Source: Mansonella perstans | Taxonomy: Eukaryota > Nematoda > Chromadorea > Rhabditida > Onchocercidae | DNA length: 64,000 nucleotides | Assembly (NCBI GenBank): GCA_037074765.1 | Contig: JBAMDO010000149.1 | Coordinates: 558,001 to 622,000, forward strand | Direction: 5' to 3' | Shown: positions 52,601 through 64,000 of the stretch, in pieces | Position numbering within the stretch: position 1 is the first letter of the stretch | How the letters are laid out: every line of letters starts with the position of its first letter | Notes under the pieces: model-generated | The model's database searches: none | What the model was told of the DNA's origin: nothing | Seen by the model: the letters and a program-made list of their open reading frames with translations, nothing else | Program-made: the position numbers and the translations under genes

Positions 52601-53510
52601 TTCCAGGTATTCAAGTGCCCCGTTCTCGTTTCCTTCCTGTTAAGAATACCGAGGACCTACTTGCAATTATGAGTGATTTATATGAAGTAACCGAAAACTT
52701 CTCGCTGCAGCTTATCAGGAAAGACAAAGCTCCAGTCATTAAGTTGTCGAAGCATTTTAGCAAAATTTCCGAATTTCGAAAACGTTTTCGTGAGATTCCA
52801 CGGTTACGACAGCTGAAACAGTTAAAAGTTGAGGGTGACATATATTTCGGACACCATATAGTGCTGAAAGTAAGTTTTTCTCAGTTGTTTGTAGTGTGAT
52901 TCTTCTAACGTGTAAAATGCAAGCGTAGCAGTATTGATATCAGTCATGCTAGTCGTTCGAACCGACAGTGCAGCAGATGGTTTCAATTATTTGCCATTTG
53001 TTTTTGGAAAGACCTATGGTCTCAGTTGGACAGCTTATCGCAGTATAGGAGCAGTAGAATGATGCACCGAGACTTGTTTTACATATTATGGTAAATGGTT
53101 CGAATCGCCGACAATCGAAATAATTATCGGCCTACATCAGAATGTCCTGATACCAAACAGTCTCATTCTTCTTAACATTTTAAAGCAACAGTTGTCGCGT
53201 TAACGGTTTCGGTTTTCCTCAGTTTTGAAAACCTGTCTTTTTTAAAATTTAAAAAAAGAAAAAAAAGACGAATCAGCTAATCTTTATTTATCATTGTTTT
53301 TTGTTTCACAATCTGTACAAAGAACAGTGAATAATTATGACTTCTTTTACAGATTGGAGAAAACAGTCAATCCTTTGATCATCTTTTCAGGACAGTGTGG
53401 AAATTATTGCTAATCAAGGTCAACAACTGCAAGTAGCCGAAGGTGAATGTCTGAAAAATATTAAATTGATACAGACATCACACTCGGAGGTGCAGAGAAT
53501 ACCATTGTAG
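49601..53510 (+). CDS. UGP2: UTP-glucose-1-phosphate uridylyltransferase (UGPase), 9 exons
   Basis: Makes UDP-glucose from UTP and glucose-1-phosphate in the cytosol, feeding glycogen, trehalose and glycosylation. Exons: 49601-49684, 49768-50058, 50300-50493, 50964-51174, 51317-51417, 51573-51663, 52181-52259, 52607-52869, 53391-53510, giving 477 residues against about 500 in animals. The nucleotide-binding signature KLNGGLGTTMGCDGPKSL starts at residue 90. Other landmarks are VPLILMNSFNT, WYPPGHGNIF, FISNIDNTGATID, KIFNTNNIWVNL, LETSVGGAI and VPRSRFLPVKNTEDLL. The C-terminal beta-helix part is reached with VEGDIYFGHHIVLK and EIIANQGQ. The N-terminus is short; the open frame continues upstream of the chosen ATG, so another first exon cannot be excluded. 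Confidence 0.94.
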
Positions 53511-56110
53511 CTTCAAAAAACTTTATGATACTGCCATAAAAGGAAAATTCTCTGTTTCGTGAACATGTCTAAAAAATTGATAGAAGGTCAAAAAGCCGTC
53601 TTATTTTTGGTAGTTGCAACTAAAGCCTTCTACCTCAAAACGACAAGCTAGGGTACACTTCAACTTTGTGATAAAGGACTGGATCTGAGCAGTTAAAATC
53701 AGAAAGTCTGGCTGCCAAATTTCGAAGTGAACAAATTGTTGATTCGTATGTAATATTTAATTATAAATTATAATAATTCTTGGTTCTAACTGTTCAATTC
53801 AACATTCAACTCACTAGAGTGTTCGCAGTTCATTCGAAGTTAGGAATTTACACATAAACTTACATGGTCAGAAACTGCTATATTATAAAATATGGTTTTA
53901 ATGACGCTAAAAAATAGTCATTGATAGTTGTCTTTTGTACGGGAGATCGTCGCTGCAATATTTTTTTAGAGAAAAGTGTTATTTCATTGCAGTTTAGTTA
54001 GGCATTATTCCACAGTATCTGGAAAGTACATTTCTCGACTTATTTCAAACACTTGAGATATGTATTCTCTTTTTATTGCATGAGATCAACAACAGATCAA
54101 GCAAAATATACCTAACTTTTCAAAAATGTAACTTTTGTGCTAGACATTACAGTTTTAAAAGTAAATAATTTTGCATCTTCTGTTTAATCTTCTGTAGCGT
54201 TTTGTTTATGAAATAAAAGTTATCAATCACATTCATAGATAACTAAAATTATCAAATGATGACGTTTTTTAACTGGAAATGAATTTTCACGAAAGTTGAC
54301 TTTTTCTATAAAACGTGGGAGGAAAACTGAAGATTAAACGAAATTGCTAACAAAATAAGAATCAGCAATTAGTAAAAAGTAGAATGAAACGTGAAAAATT
54401 AAGACTGAAATCTAGATGAGTCTTTATGAAAATTAGTTATGTAATAAAAAAATGATTCAAATTTTCTCTACGTTCAGATGGACTAATGTTTTAATTTATC
54501 GCTTTGCTGCTTATATTAATACTTCATGCATCAATGCTAATAAACTAAAAAATTTCTCGTCTATCAATAATTTCTATCCATTCCATAGCGTGTTTTCATT
54601 CAATGTGTTTAATGTGAAATGAAACACAATTAGCATTCTGTCGAAAGATTTATACATTATAATTCAATTAATAATGTTGCATTCCTGGATTATTTTGACA
54701 GGTTGTCCAGTCAAGTTGGTTAGTTGAAGTTGAGCAAAAGTTAGCTTGTCGTTGATTTGATAATATCTTCCCTAGTTGCGTGGTTCCGCTGCTGCACTGT
54801 CTTAAAAAGCAATGATGTCAGCCATTTCGGTGGAGACATGGCAGGTTTTCACCTCTGATGACTTTAAATATATCTATAATGTTTTACACATAATCCAGCA
54901 TAGCTCATTCTGGTGAAATTTAAAGACCTGATTCGGGCAGAAAAGCGTATAAACTTAATCGAGAATTTAGTCTAAAGTATTCTTGTAAAATGAATTTTCC
55001 TGCATTCAAAGTGCTTAATTAGAGAATACTATGCATAAAAGACATACATCAATCAGAAATTAAAGTAACTCGTCAAATTTTTTAAATCAATGAAAGAGAA
55101 GCAAGGAATTATTCCGCCTCAATTCGAGAATTAAAGACGAGAAAATAAGTTCTGAGTAAATGTTTCTTCTGGATAAAAAACACTCATTCCTCACGATTTC
55201 CTTAAGTAAACTGAAAAATGTAAATGGCAGTAGTTTTCATTCTTATATTTGAATTAGGGAACTGTAACACATTATATAGGAACAAATTTGCGCGGATAAA
55301 GCATATTACCACTTTTTTTGCTACGCAATTCTCTCTTGATGTTCAGCGGATAAAAAATATAATTGTGCCACATTCTGTCCCCGATTCAAAGAACTGAAGC
55401 TGCTAAGCAAAAAGCAGACCTAGTCTTAGGTCTTAGGCTCCACATAACTCAGGGAGACTTTTTTTCACTACATTGCTACTTGATGCAACGAGCGTTTAAT
55501 CCCGTGAAGATATTCCAGGAGATCAATTCTGCAGTTTCAATTGATTTAAAAGTAGCATACTCTGTTTAAATATCTCTGCAACTCGACAATTATTAATAAA
55601 AAAGGCTTACACCCAACCTAAGATGTTTGAAAGGACCCGCTAGAAAGAAAACAAAGACGCTGTACAAACTTGGATCCACTTCGGCAATCCCTTTCCCTTT
55701 GTAAATTGTAGGATTTTTGAGCTCTGTTCAAATCGTAATCAACAGATACATTGTTCAAAACTTCTATACCCATGGAACGAGTAACAAATCCGAAAAAAAT
55801 GAAAATTCACTCCATCATGCAACAATGGTTACTTTGTCAGAATGAACTGATCGCCAGTACATTGTATTGCGTCCCAAAATGAAAAATGAAGGCGAAAATG
55901 AAATCCGAGCTTTAATCAATGGAAAAACCAGGAAGCAAAGCAATGCGAAAATTCAATACACATAGTTATGCCGACAGATAATTTCACCGTCAATCTGTGA
56001 TTTTTCAACGACTAACATATTCATATAACAATTAAAACGCTTACTTGTGTGACTGTTTAACAGAAATTGAAAAAAGCTCATTGCAGAAAATCCCATTCAA
56101 CTTATCTTTT

Positions 56111-56260
56111 AAAAGTGATATCGCTCAACAATGACAGAAAGCATGGACAGAACGGAGAGAGAATTTCATTTTTATACTGTTTAAAAATGATGTCGCTCAG
56201 CAGTGACAACAAGAGGGGCGAACAAAGTAGGGACAAATACAACACAGTTAAACGCACTTT
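56111..56260. repeat. Two diverged 72-base tandem units
   Basis: The segment starting near 56111 (AAAAGTGATATCGCTCAACA) recurs 72 bases later as AAAAATGATGTCGCTCAGCA. The spacing is exactly 24 codons and both copies lie in one open frame (56067-56309). Confidence 0.55.
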
Positions 56261-56880
56261 TCCAAAAACTGAAAATCCAACTAACTCAGACATCATTCTT
56301 GGCACTTGAAACCTGAACAAAGGTACTTCCTTAAACATTAACATTTCGAAAAACTGTTCAAAAATGTTATAGGAAAATTCCTGAAACATGTCATTTAAAA
56401 TAACTTCACTACTAGATAATAGAATACAGCGAGTAATTCATTAGATCTAGATATTAAACAAGAATACGATATTTATCCCCTACAGAATTTATAGTAATTG
56501 AAAATGTATGTTGGTGAATAATGGAACTATGAGTCGCTCCGAAAGCGAGGACGCAATTTGGACGGAATGACTTTGACTGACCATCTAAATCATACCTTAC
56601 TCACAACTACCAGAGTTTCCTTACAAATAAAAAATCCCACGAAACATATCCACTACTAATTAAAAAATCACACGTTTACCCTCCCATATTATACGAACGT
56701 CTGATAATTAACAGAATCGCCAATCTTTTTAGAATTGGACTGAAACCGTCTATAAGAGAAGGTAGGCCACTGACAGGAAGGTTGATTTTCTTTTTCCTGA
56801 TAACCAGAAATGGTCTCGTTGTAAAAGCTGCGGGCCTGTTTTAGCTTTCATGGATAAAAATAGTTTCTGCTTTTATAAAA

Positions 56881-56884
<4 letters not shown>

Positions 56885-56940
<56 letters not shown>

Positions 56941-56951
56941 GATAGATAGAT
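56885..56951. repeat. Compound CT / TA / GATA microsatellite
   Basis: About 29 bases of CT repeats run into about 27 bases of TA repeats and then GATA units. Confidence 0.9.
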
Positions 56952-57713
56952 ATTATATTATATCACAATAGCATCGCTTATTGCGGATAAAAGAATCAAA
57001 AATGGACTTCTGCCGGAACTCGTCATCAGTCAACTAAGTAAATGATGAAAAGAGAATGCTTTCAGTCTCATTAAAACCAGTCATCATAAAATTCGCTAAG
57101 CTTGCAACTCTTTGGTCAAGGTAGTTGCTGGACCAAAATTTGCTGTTTTTTAGTTGACAAACTATTGAGAACCACCGCTGCTATTATTGCTCCATTGCTA
57201 TACAGAGGATTAGCCACTATTCAGATATAAAATTCTTCCAATATTCCATGCCAGCATAATCACCTCAAAATGCGAAAATTAAATCAGAAGTAGGAAGATT
57301 AAGATGAGCAGATTAAAATACGTCCATATTGGATGCACTAATTAAGCATCATGGAAATAATAAGTGTCTTCTGAATCGAAGATCAGGAAATACCAGTAAA
57401 ACTACTGTGCAGTGGTATTCTAAAACATACAAAATAACCGAGAGTGAAACGAGAAAGTATCGAATATTCGATACTGATACCATAAACAAATACAGGGAAC
57501 TGCGCGGACAATAGGGTATATAAGATAGAGATCCTGATAAACATGCTCGAGTTAGATAATATTAAACCTTCAAAGCAAACAAGCCCGAAATCTGTTTAAA
57601 AAAAATTTCCTATGTAGCTCTTTCATACAACAGTTTTCATATTCAGATTGATCATTCGCTCAAGGAAAGTCATTTTTCCTACCTTCCCGAAAATCTACTT
57701 TATCTTTGGATTA

Positions 57714-57719
57714 TTTATT
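57714..57719 (-). terminator. Candidate UPF3 poly(A) signal
   Basis: TTTATT on the plus strand reads AATAAA on the minus strand, 110 bases beyond the UPF3 stop codon. Confidence 0.45.
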
Positions 57720-57828
57720 CCATTTCATAATTCGCAAAAATATTTTAATATATATCTTGGTTGTATGTTTAGCTCGCCGAGTATTCAAATCAAACTTTTC
57801 TGATTCGGAACTTACCTAGCTAATATAT

Positions 57829-60800
57829 TCAAGGTTTCTCCTTAGAAGCTGTTGCTATTTTTTCTGCAGTATCTAAACCAGATGCAGACAAAGTCATAGT
57901 CCGACGTCGGATGGCAGAAGGTTGATATATTGCACGCTCTGGACGGTCCTAAAACAATTTTTTTGTTTTCAAGAAACATATTCAAAAAATCGTATCATAT
58001 GAAAAGTGAAAAGCGATAAAAGTTCATATTTCTTCCAATTGAAAACAAAAGCGAAGAACAAAAGGAAGAATAATCTGTATGAAAAATTACTAACACATGC
58101 CTTATTGCATACGCACCTGAGCATTTAGGTAGGAATTGTTAATCAAGAAATCTTCTATCAACGACTTTTGTTCTAAAGCTGGTTTTATTCCTCAAACTTC
58201 GTTTTCAGCGTTTAATGTTTAAATTTTTTAGTTTCTTTTGATTTTACTTCTGACCATTTATGTATCGTGGAAAACGATATGGGAAATATTAAGATATAGC
58301 AGATCTTATTTAATTGATTACTGTGAATTATCTTAAACTGGGTGTATTAATACTTCGAAAAACACAATCATCAACTATGTTACAACATTTAATGTCAGAA
58401 TTCTGAAAATGAATGGCACAAAAGATGGATATCTATTAAGCTTGATAATGAATTTTGCACTGCAATGAACAAATTCAGTTCTCCAATTTCGTAACTAAAC
58501 AAAACAACCAAAACATTGATATATCAAAATTCAATGGCTTTGTACCACGTGAAAGGAAGATATAAATCCTCCCAAAGTAGTGAAATCCTAATAGCCAAGA
58601 GTTTTGTTTATACACTTACCTTGTTACGACGAGGCTTCGTAAAACCGTTTTCAGTTTTTTCTTTTTCCTTTCTGTTGTCTGAGTTTCTTTCATCTTTCTT
58701 GGTTGTTGCAATTTTTTGCGCTGGCATTCGATTTACTACTTTCGAAACTCTGATACTTGATTTGTCCGACCTGGAAGTGCCCACTTCATTCATTTCCAAT
58801 AGGATTTTGGGCAAGAAATTAGGAAAAAACTGACATTACATTAAGAGCACCATTCCATCCCCATTGTCCATTATAAACAATTTAAATATCTTAGTAACCT
58901 GAAATTGGATGCATCATTTACTTGATGCATTTTACGATCATTGCTTTTTATTTTTCGAGTACCTATACAACTGATAGCTGCTTCAAAGCAGTTTCCTTTC
59001 ATGGTGACCACCGAGCGTTTAGTTGCTATATCTTGAAATGATCCCATTTCAACCTTGTCAGCAACTTCCAATAGCTTCTATACTTTATACTATATTACAA
59101 TCCTTGTGCCGTTCAAGCAGTAAGTAGAAGAAAAAAACCCAAATTGAAATTTTAAGAAGACGAACGATGTTGGACCAATAGTATCGCCCGATGATATAAC
59201 ATTATTGAAAATAGCTTCATCCTCCTTTTTTGTCTTTTTCTCTCTTTCCAGTCCTTCAACTTTTTCAGTTTTAAAATTTCGATTTTCATCATCCTGCTTC
59301 ATTTTCTTTGAAAAAAGATCGCTGACAGCTGCAAACACAAATTTGAAATTCGTCCTATTTTTCCAGCTGTTCATGATACATATGCTAATATCTACACTAT
59401 AAATTGAATACCAGACGCATCACGTCCTTTCTTGGATGAGTAAATACACTTGTCAATGTTACTGTCACACCATTTTTCCATCGCACCATTACGACCATAG
59501 TCGCCTGACCAGTACGTTCGAATTTTTGTCCTGTGAAAATTTCTATCTTAATGGTCCTCTGGTGAATAGTGATTAAAATGATTTACCCTATGAACTGTTT
59601 TTTGTGCTCAATATTCTCAGCCCGAAACTTAAGAAGTTATGAGAATAATACCTTCAATGTCAAAATAATCACCCCATCGAAACTATTGCTATAAAATATT
59701 AATATAAAGTCCATTTAAGTCTAAAAATCAAACATATGCAAATAAGTATATTGTAATTGTAAAATTTTTATAACCTTTCTTTTTCTTTTACTGAATTTTC
59801 ATGGCTTCGTTCAAACCTCGAGTTACGAAACTCAGTCACCTTCTTTACTTCTTGCCGCTCCTGCTTATCTTTCAATTCACTTTCATAACGACGCTCCATC
59901 CTCTCACGCTTCTCCTCTTCACGAATGCGTCGCTTTTCCTAAATGAAGTTTTCTAAAATCAGTTATTTATGTCATCAAATTAGAAAATAAAATTTATATA
60001 CAGAACAAATCGCTGATATTGAAAAATGAAACATGCAAAAACTAGTAGACAAATTCACCAACAACAATGAAGGTCTTCAGCAACTACAATGAATCACGTT
60101 TTGATGTAACTACAGATCATACAATTTAGCCATCAATTTAGTATTCTTGAATAAAAAAAAACTCATAATGAATTTACATACAACAGATTTTTTTTCAAAT
60201 ATTGCCGAACTCAAATTTTTAGATATCATGAAAAAGAGGCATAAAATACATTTGATACTGAAAAATGAGGTATGCAAAAAGTATCTTTTTGCATAACTAT
60301 CGTAAAAAGTAATTTATTATACAGGAGTAATCTATCGCAAATACAAAAATGAATACGAAAAAACATGAAAAAAACAACCTCCATGCGCCTGATACTTTTC
60401 CTGATTATGTATTGCGTTAACGGTGTTTCTTGCACAGCAATCTCTGAAATCATGTAAGAAAGGTTATAAAAACCACAAAACTGTTCTCTTATTATCATTT
60501 TCAATTCATCCTAGTTAGAACTGCCATCCCTCAATAAACTATCGGCTTCAATGCTTTCTTGCCTACCATATTATTTGATTTCTTAGAAATTTCGTTAACC
60601 TTGTCCTTTTAAACATTTTTTTTACGCCCACAATATCTCACAAGATAATGATAGTTTCTGTGTATCATTAATTACAGAAAATCATTAAACCAATAATTAT
60701 ATATATGCATATGAATCAGTTCAACAATAGCCACAAATTATTTGAAATATAATTAGCACATGAACTGGATAGAATCAATGGGCCCCCGAAAAAAACTTCT

Positions 60801-62326
60801 TTACAAGAATTTCTTTAAGAAAGTTATTCCTGCAAACTGACTACAGCTAAAATCACCTCACCAAATTTCATATCAAGATGCAAGTTAACGGCAATGTGAC
60901 TTTAATCAGGTTTAGAAAAATTTGCTTTAACAACATTTTATTCGTTCAGTTTCTTTTCTATCGCTTTTGTTTTCGTTCGCTTTCTTTCTTTTTCTCCGAT
61001 ATATAAAAAGAACTTTTATGCTTGAAGCAGTTTTTTTTAATTAAATTTCGGATTCCAGTTTACAGAAAAATTATTAAAACAAAATTCACTTTCAACCATT
61101 TTCTCCTTTTCATCGATTTCTTTGATCAGTTGTTCCATTGGTACTGGATTTGGTTTTTGCGGATTTTCTCTTTCGCTCAAGAATTTCTTGTATTCATGAT
61201 CTAAATTCAAAATAAAAATTTGGTTGGCATTATAAGGAGCAGAAATGAACCATGAAAATAATGGACATATTTAAAAAAAAAAAAAAAAAACCTGTTTCTA
61301 TAGTACCACTTTTGAAATCACGTTCTTTCGCAGTTTCTAATCTGTCATGTGGGACCTTTGGATTTGGCGCAAACTCGACAATGCCAACAGATTCACCCCC
61401 TAAAATACAAAATATAAATAGCAATAAGACCTATAGTGACTGCTCAATCAAAGCTTTTACTGCCAAGGAAATAGGGTTCCACTGGCTATCTTTAAAGCAA
61501 ATTTGACCTAATGAATGAATTCAAAATGTTTTTGATGAATGATGCTTACTACTTATTATCAGCAATTAAAAACACTTCAGCATAAGCGAGATAGTTTGCA
61601 CAGAGTGAAAGTAACTTTCATATAAGCTAATCACTTTCCCAATCCAAGGTTTTAACTCTGAAAATATACGGAAAAATTTGTTACCCTTATCATCGACAAA
61701 AACATATCCATGAAAACGCTCCTTAAAGGCGATAGTGTCATCATCCTTCTTGAAAACGAAATAAACTCTCGAAAACGACATTCCTTCGCTGAAAAATATA
61801 TCCATGAAATTGACAGTTCAAAAGCAATGAAACTAAACAAAAGGCAGAAAATGAAATAAAGAAGATTTTGCAGAGAACCGGAAATTAAGGAAAAAATTGC
61901 AAAAAGTATTGGATTTATGCTATGTAGGAATGAGATAGACCTTGACTTCGCAGCGACGAATTCAGAGAATTCGAATTCCGGAATTGGACTCAATTGAGTT
62001 TCTAACTGCTCCCATGTCATAGCTGCCGGTAATCGACGTAAAACAATCTGAAAAATCAGTGCTTAATACTGGGACGATTCAAAAGCAGAAGATCTCGATA
62101 TCTTGATGATTATTCCTGAAATGCTTGATTGAATCACGGAAAAACTGCCCATTTTTATTCTGCTCTGGGAAATTTTCTAAGACTCTTGCATTTATTTATA
62201 GAAATTTAATGGGGTTACTCAAATAATAACAGAATAACCGCATACTTTCAGCGGCATTTTCCGCCGAGTTTTCTCTTTTCCGGACGACGTCGCATCTGAA
62301 GCCAACTTCGAAGAATCATTTTTCAT
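57829..62326 (-). CDS. smg-4: UPF3 / SMG-4 nonsense-mediated decay factor, 12 exons
   Basis: Links the exon junction complex to UPF2 in nonsense-mediated mRNA decay. Exons in transcription order: 62326-62246, 62047-61941, 61788-61685, 61399-61292, 61200-61090, 60443-60379, 59938-59775, 59530-59412, 59328-59162, 59077-58899, 58770-58620, 57948-57829, about 491 residues (human UPF3B 483). The UPF3-type RRM (about 28-120) begins IVLRRLPAAMTWEQLETQL and includes RVYFVFKKDD and FHGYVFVDDKG, then IVEFAP and the RDFKSGTIET and DHEYKKFL blocks. A highly charged K/E/R helix-forming middle follows. The C-terminal DRPERAIYQPSAIRRR matches the exon-junction-complex binding motif of UPF3B. The start ATG lies one base after an acceptor-like TTGTAG. 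The join between exons 9 and 10 is uncertain: the phase-0 donor there (TTC|GTCTTC) is weak. Confidence 0.9.
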
Positions 62327-64000
62327 ACTACAATAATAACCAACTCCCTTCAAAACTCTCAAGTTTCAAAATATTATACAACTGATCGAAATCGATTAAA
62401 ACTGTATTCAACCAATCAACCACGAATCAGTAAAAAAACACGTAATGGGAATGATATGCAAGTTTAGTAGCTTTTTTAAATTCTTTAAAAATATGCAAAT
62501 ATCGCACCATAGAAAATGAGCTTTAAAAAGAATTATTTCTTCCAGAAAAAAATTTCGTATTACAAACCCTGCCAACAAAGACTAAAGATGAAATGATAAA
62601 AAAAATATATTTTCCGAATAATTTATAGATGAGAAAAAATGCACCTTACTAAGTTTTAAGTAATCTTATGGCTTCAAAAAGAAAGTTTGCCGTCCAACTA
62701 CGGTAACCCTTCGGATAGTTAGAGGAAAAATCAGCAAAAGTAAAATAACGAAGGGATCGAGCCTGTAACACACACTAGAGATTTATGTAGCACACCTGTG
62801 AGTACTAACTTTTAATAATGCTTGTCTTTTCTGCCTATTAAAAATGCAATTCTGAATTCCATAACTGTCAGGATTTGGTACATGGAAATCCATTACGGAA
62901 AAACAATTACTGTATATCCTAGATTAGATGCTTGGGGAATCCCTCATGTTGGATATAGCATACAACAATTAAACCTGAATTAGAATCCTCACTGATACTG
63001 AAAATATATTTCAGAAAAACCGCATCATGACAGCAAAAACATTCACGGCTAGAGGCCTGAAAGTTATCTCCAGAAAACGCAAAAACATTAACCATACGAA
63101 ATTTTTATTAATTTCATTTATTTGTAGCGAATCAGAAAGAGTTAGTTTTAGATAAAACTGAATATGCAATGTATAAGTAGCATAAACTTATAGGAAATGA
63201 TTGGATACAACAAATCGAATATCACAGTTAATGTTTCAAATATAAATTAATTTTCTCGGAGGTGATTTATAAATAAGCCCAAAGATACCATTCACGTTGA
63301 AATGAATCTCACAGTTAAAAATAATTTTAGCTCTCTTTATGTATGCATTCTAATTTAATTTGTTGCGAACAACTATTATTGGAATCTAACCGCAGTGAAA
63401 ATAACTTTTCACAACTTGAACCATGATAAATTTTCAAATTAAGGAAAAAATATAAATATGAAACAAATCATAAAGGAAGAAAGACCAGTGCAAAAGAGAT
63501 GAAGAATTATGTGGAGTGTCGATGAATAAATGAAGATGTAATGATAAACTTGAAAAGATGTTCAAATGTTGTAACTTGAAAAGATGTTCAAATGTTATAC
63601 TTTTTTAGTCCAGAATTTCGAGTTCGTAAAACATTTTTTGGAAATTATGTAGCGGTTTGCAATTTAAATGAAAACAAAACAAATTAATGCAATGACAATA
63701 TCCCAGAAGTTTAATAATTTAATGCCATGCGGCTGTTTGAAAACAAAGTGAAGGTTTAAACCATATGAGGCAAAATTAAGAAAGAATTTCCATCACGCTG
63801 TAACATTAATCGCGAAGGTAATCGGTGATAACAAGAAAAGCGCCACGACAAAGCATAAACGAATTTAGAAGTAAAAAACTTTAAACCTTAAAAATGATAG
63901 GATTTTAGTTCACTGAGCTGCAAAGCGATCATGCATACGCCAAGATAACAGTTTCAACTCTAACGCCATGTGGCAAAGCAAAAATAAACAAATTTCTTGA
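62327..64000. other. Upstream of UPF3, no gene seen
   Basis: AT-rich sequence at the window edge, expected to hold the UPF3 promoter. It contains a 26-base tandem duplication at 63547-63598. I saw no exon with recognisable protein content on either strand. Confidence 0.5.
63547..63598. repeat. 26-base tandem duplication
   Basis: Two adjacent near-identical copies (63547-63572 and 63573-63598) of a unit containing AACTTGAAAAGATGTTCAAA; they differ only at the 3' end. Confidence 0.9.

Larger units (their letters stand above)
53511..57828. other. Convergent gap between UGPase and UPF3 genes
   Basis: This 4.3 kb of AT-rich sequence has no supported gene. It holds two diverged 72-base repeat units at about 56111-56260, a CT/TA/GATA microsatellite at 56885-56951, and minus-strand AATAAA (TTTATT at 57714-57719) 110 bases past the UPF3 stop. 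Confidence 0.55.

Noticed and set aside
53090..53130. GGTTCGAATCGCC resembling a tRNA T-loop
   Set aside because: No acceptor stem, D-arm or anticodon arm could be folded around it.

Overview
This window is nuclear DNA of a nematode, most likely a filarial (clade III) species. It is strongly AT-rich, has short T-rich introns ending in TTTCAG-like acceptors, and has candidate splice acceptors a few to about 60 bases upstream of most start codons, as expected if mRNAs receive a trans-spliced leader. The proteins resemble Caenorhabditis orthologues most closely where I know those sequences. No bacterial (for example Wolbachia) insertion, tRNA, rRNA, transposase or CRISPR array was recognised.

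Layout: eight protein-coding genes, all split by introns. (1) + strand 1036-14928, a mig-15/MAP4K4-TNIK-family Ste20 kinase (25 exons, about 1178 residues). (2) + strand about 20836-25998, a SLC2A13/HMIT-like sugar transporter (13 exons placed, first exon not found). (3) - strand 31065-29590, membrin/GOSR2 Golgi SNARE (4 exons, 214 residues). (4) + strand 34879-37964, DDI1 ubiquitin-dependent aspartic protease (8 exons, 403 residues). (5) - strand 41299-39615, a C/EBP-like bZIP factor (4 exons, 301 residues). (6) + strand 42953-48559, a DHX33-like DEAH helicase (14 exons, 672 residues). (7) + strand 49601-53510, UTP-glucose-1-phosphate uridylyltransferase (9 exons, 477 residues). (8) - strand 62326-57829, UPF3/SMG-4 nonsense-mediated decay factor (12 exons, about 491 residues). 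Exons were placed by hand from reading frame, splice dinucleotides and family resemblance. Summed exon lengths are divisible by three in each model.

The genes do not form a pathway. They are housekeeping and signalling genes separated by 1-6 kb of AT-rich sequence. The bZIP and DHX33 genes are divergent, as are membrin and DDI1. The transporter/membrin and UGPase/UPF3 pairs are convergent.

No clearly new biological system is visible. The points most worth checking are a splice junction in the helicase with no canonical donor, two GC-AG introns, a possible 27-base microexon in the kinase, a C-rich orphan open stretch with an AP-1-like palindrome between the bZIP and helicase genes, a GATA-site cluster and a 24-base perfect palindrome at the 5' end of the kinase gene, and alternative in-frame acceptors in the transporter and kinase.
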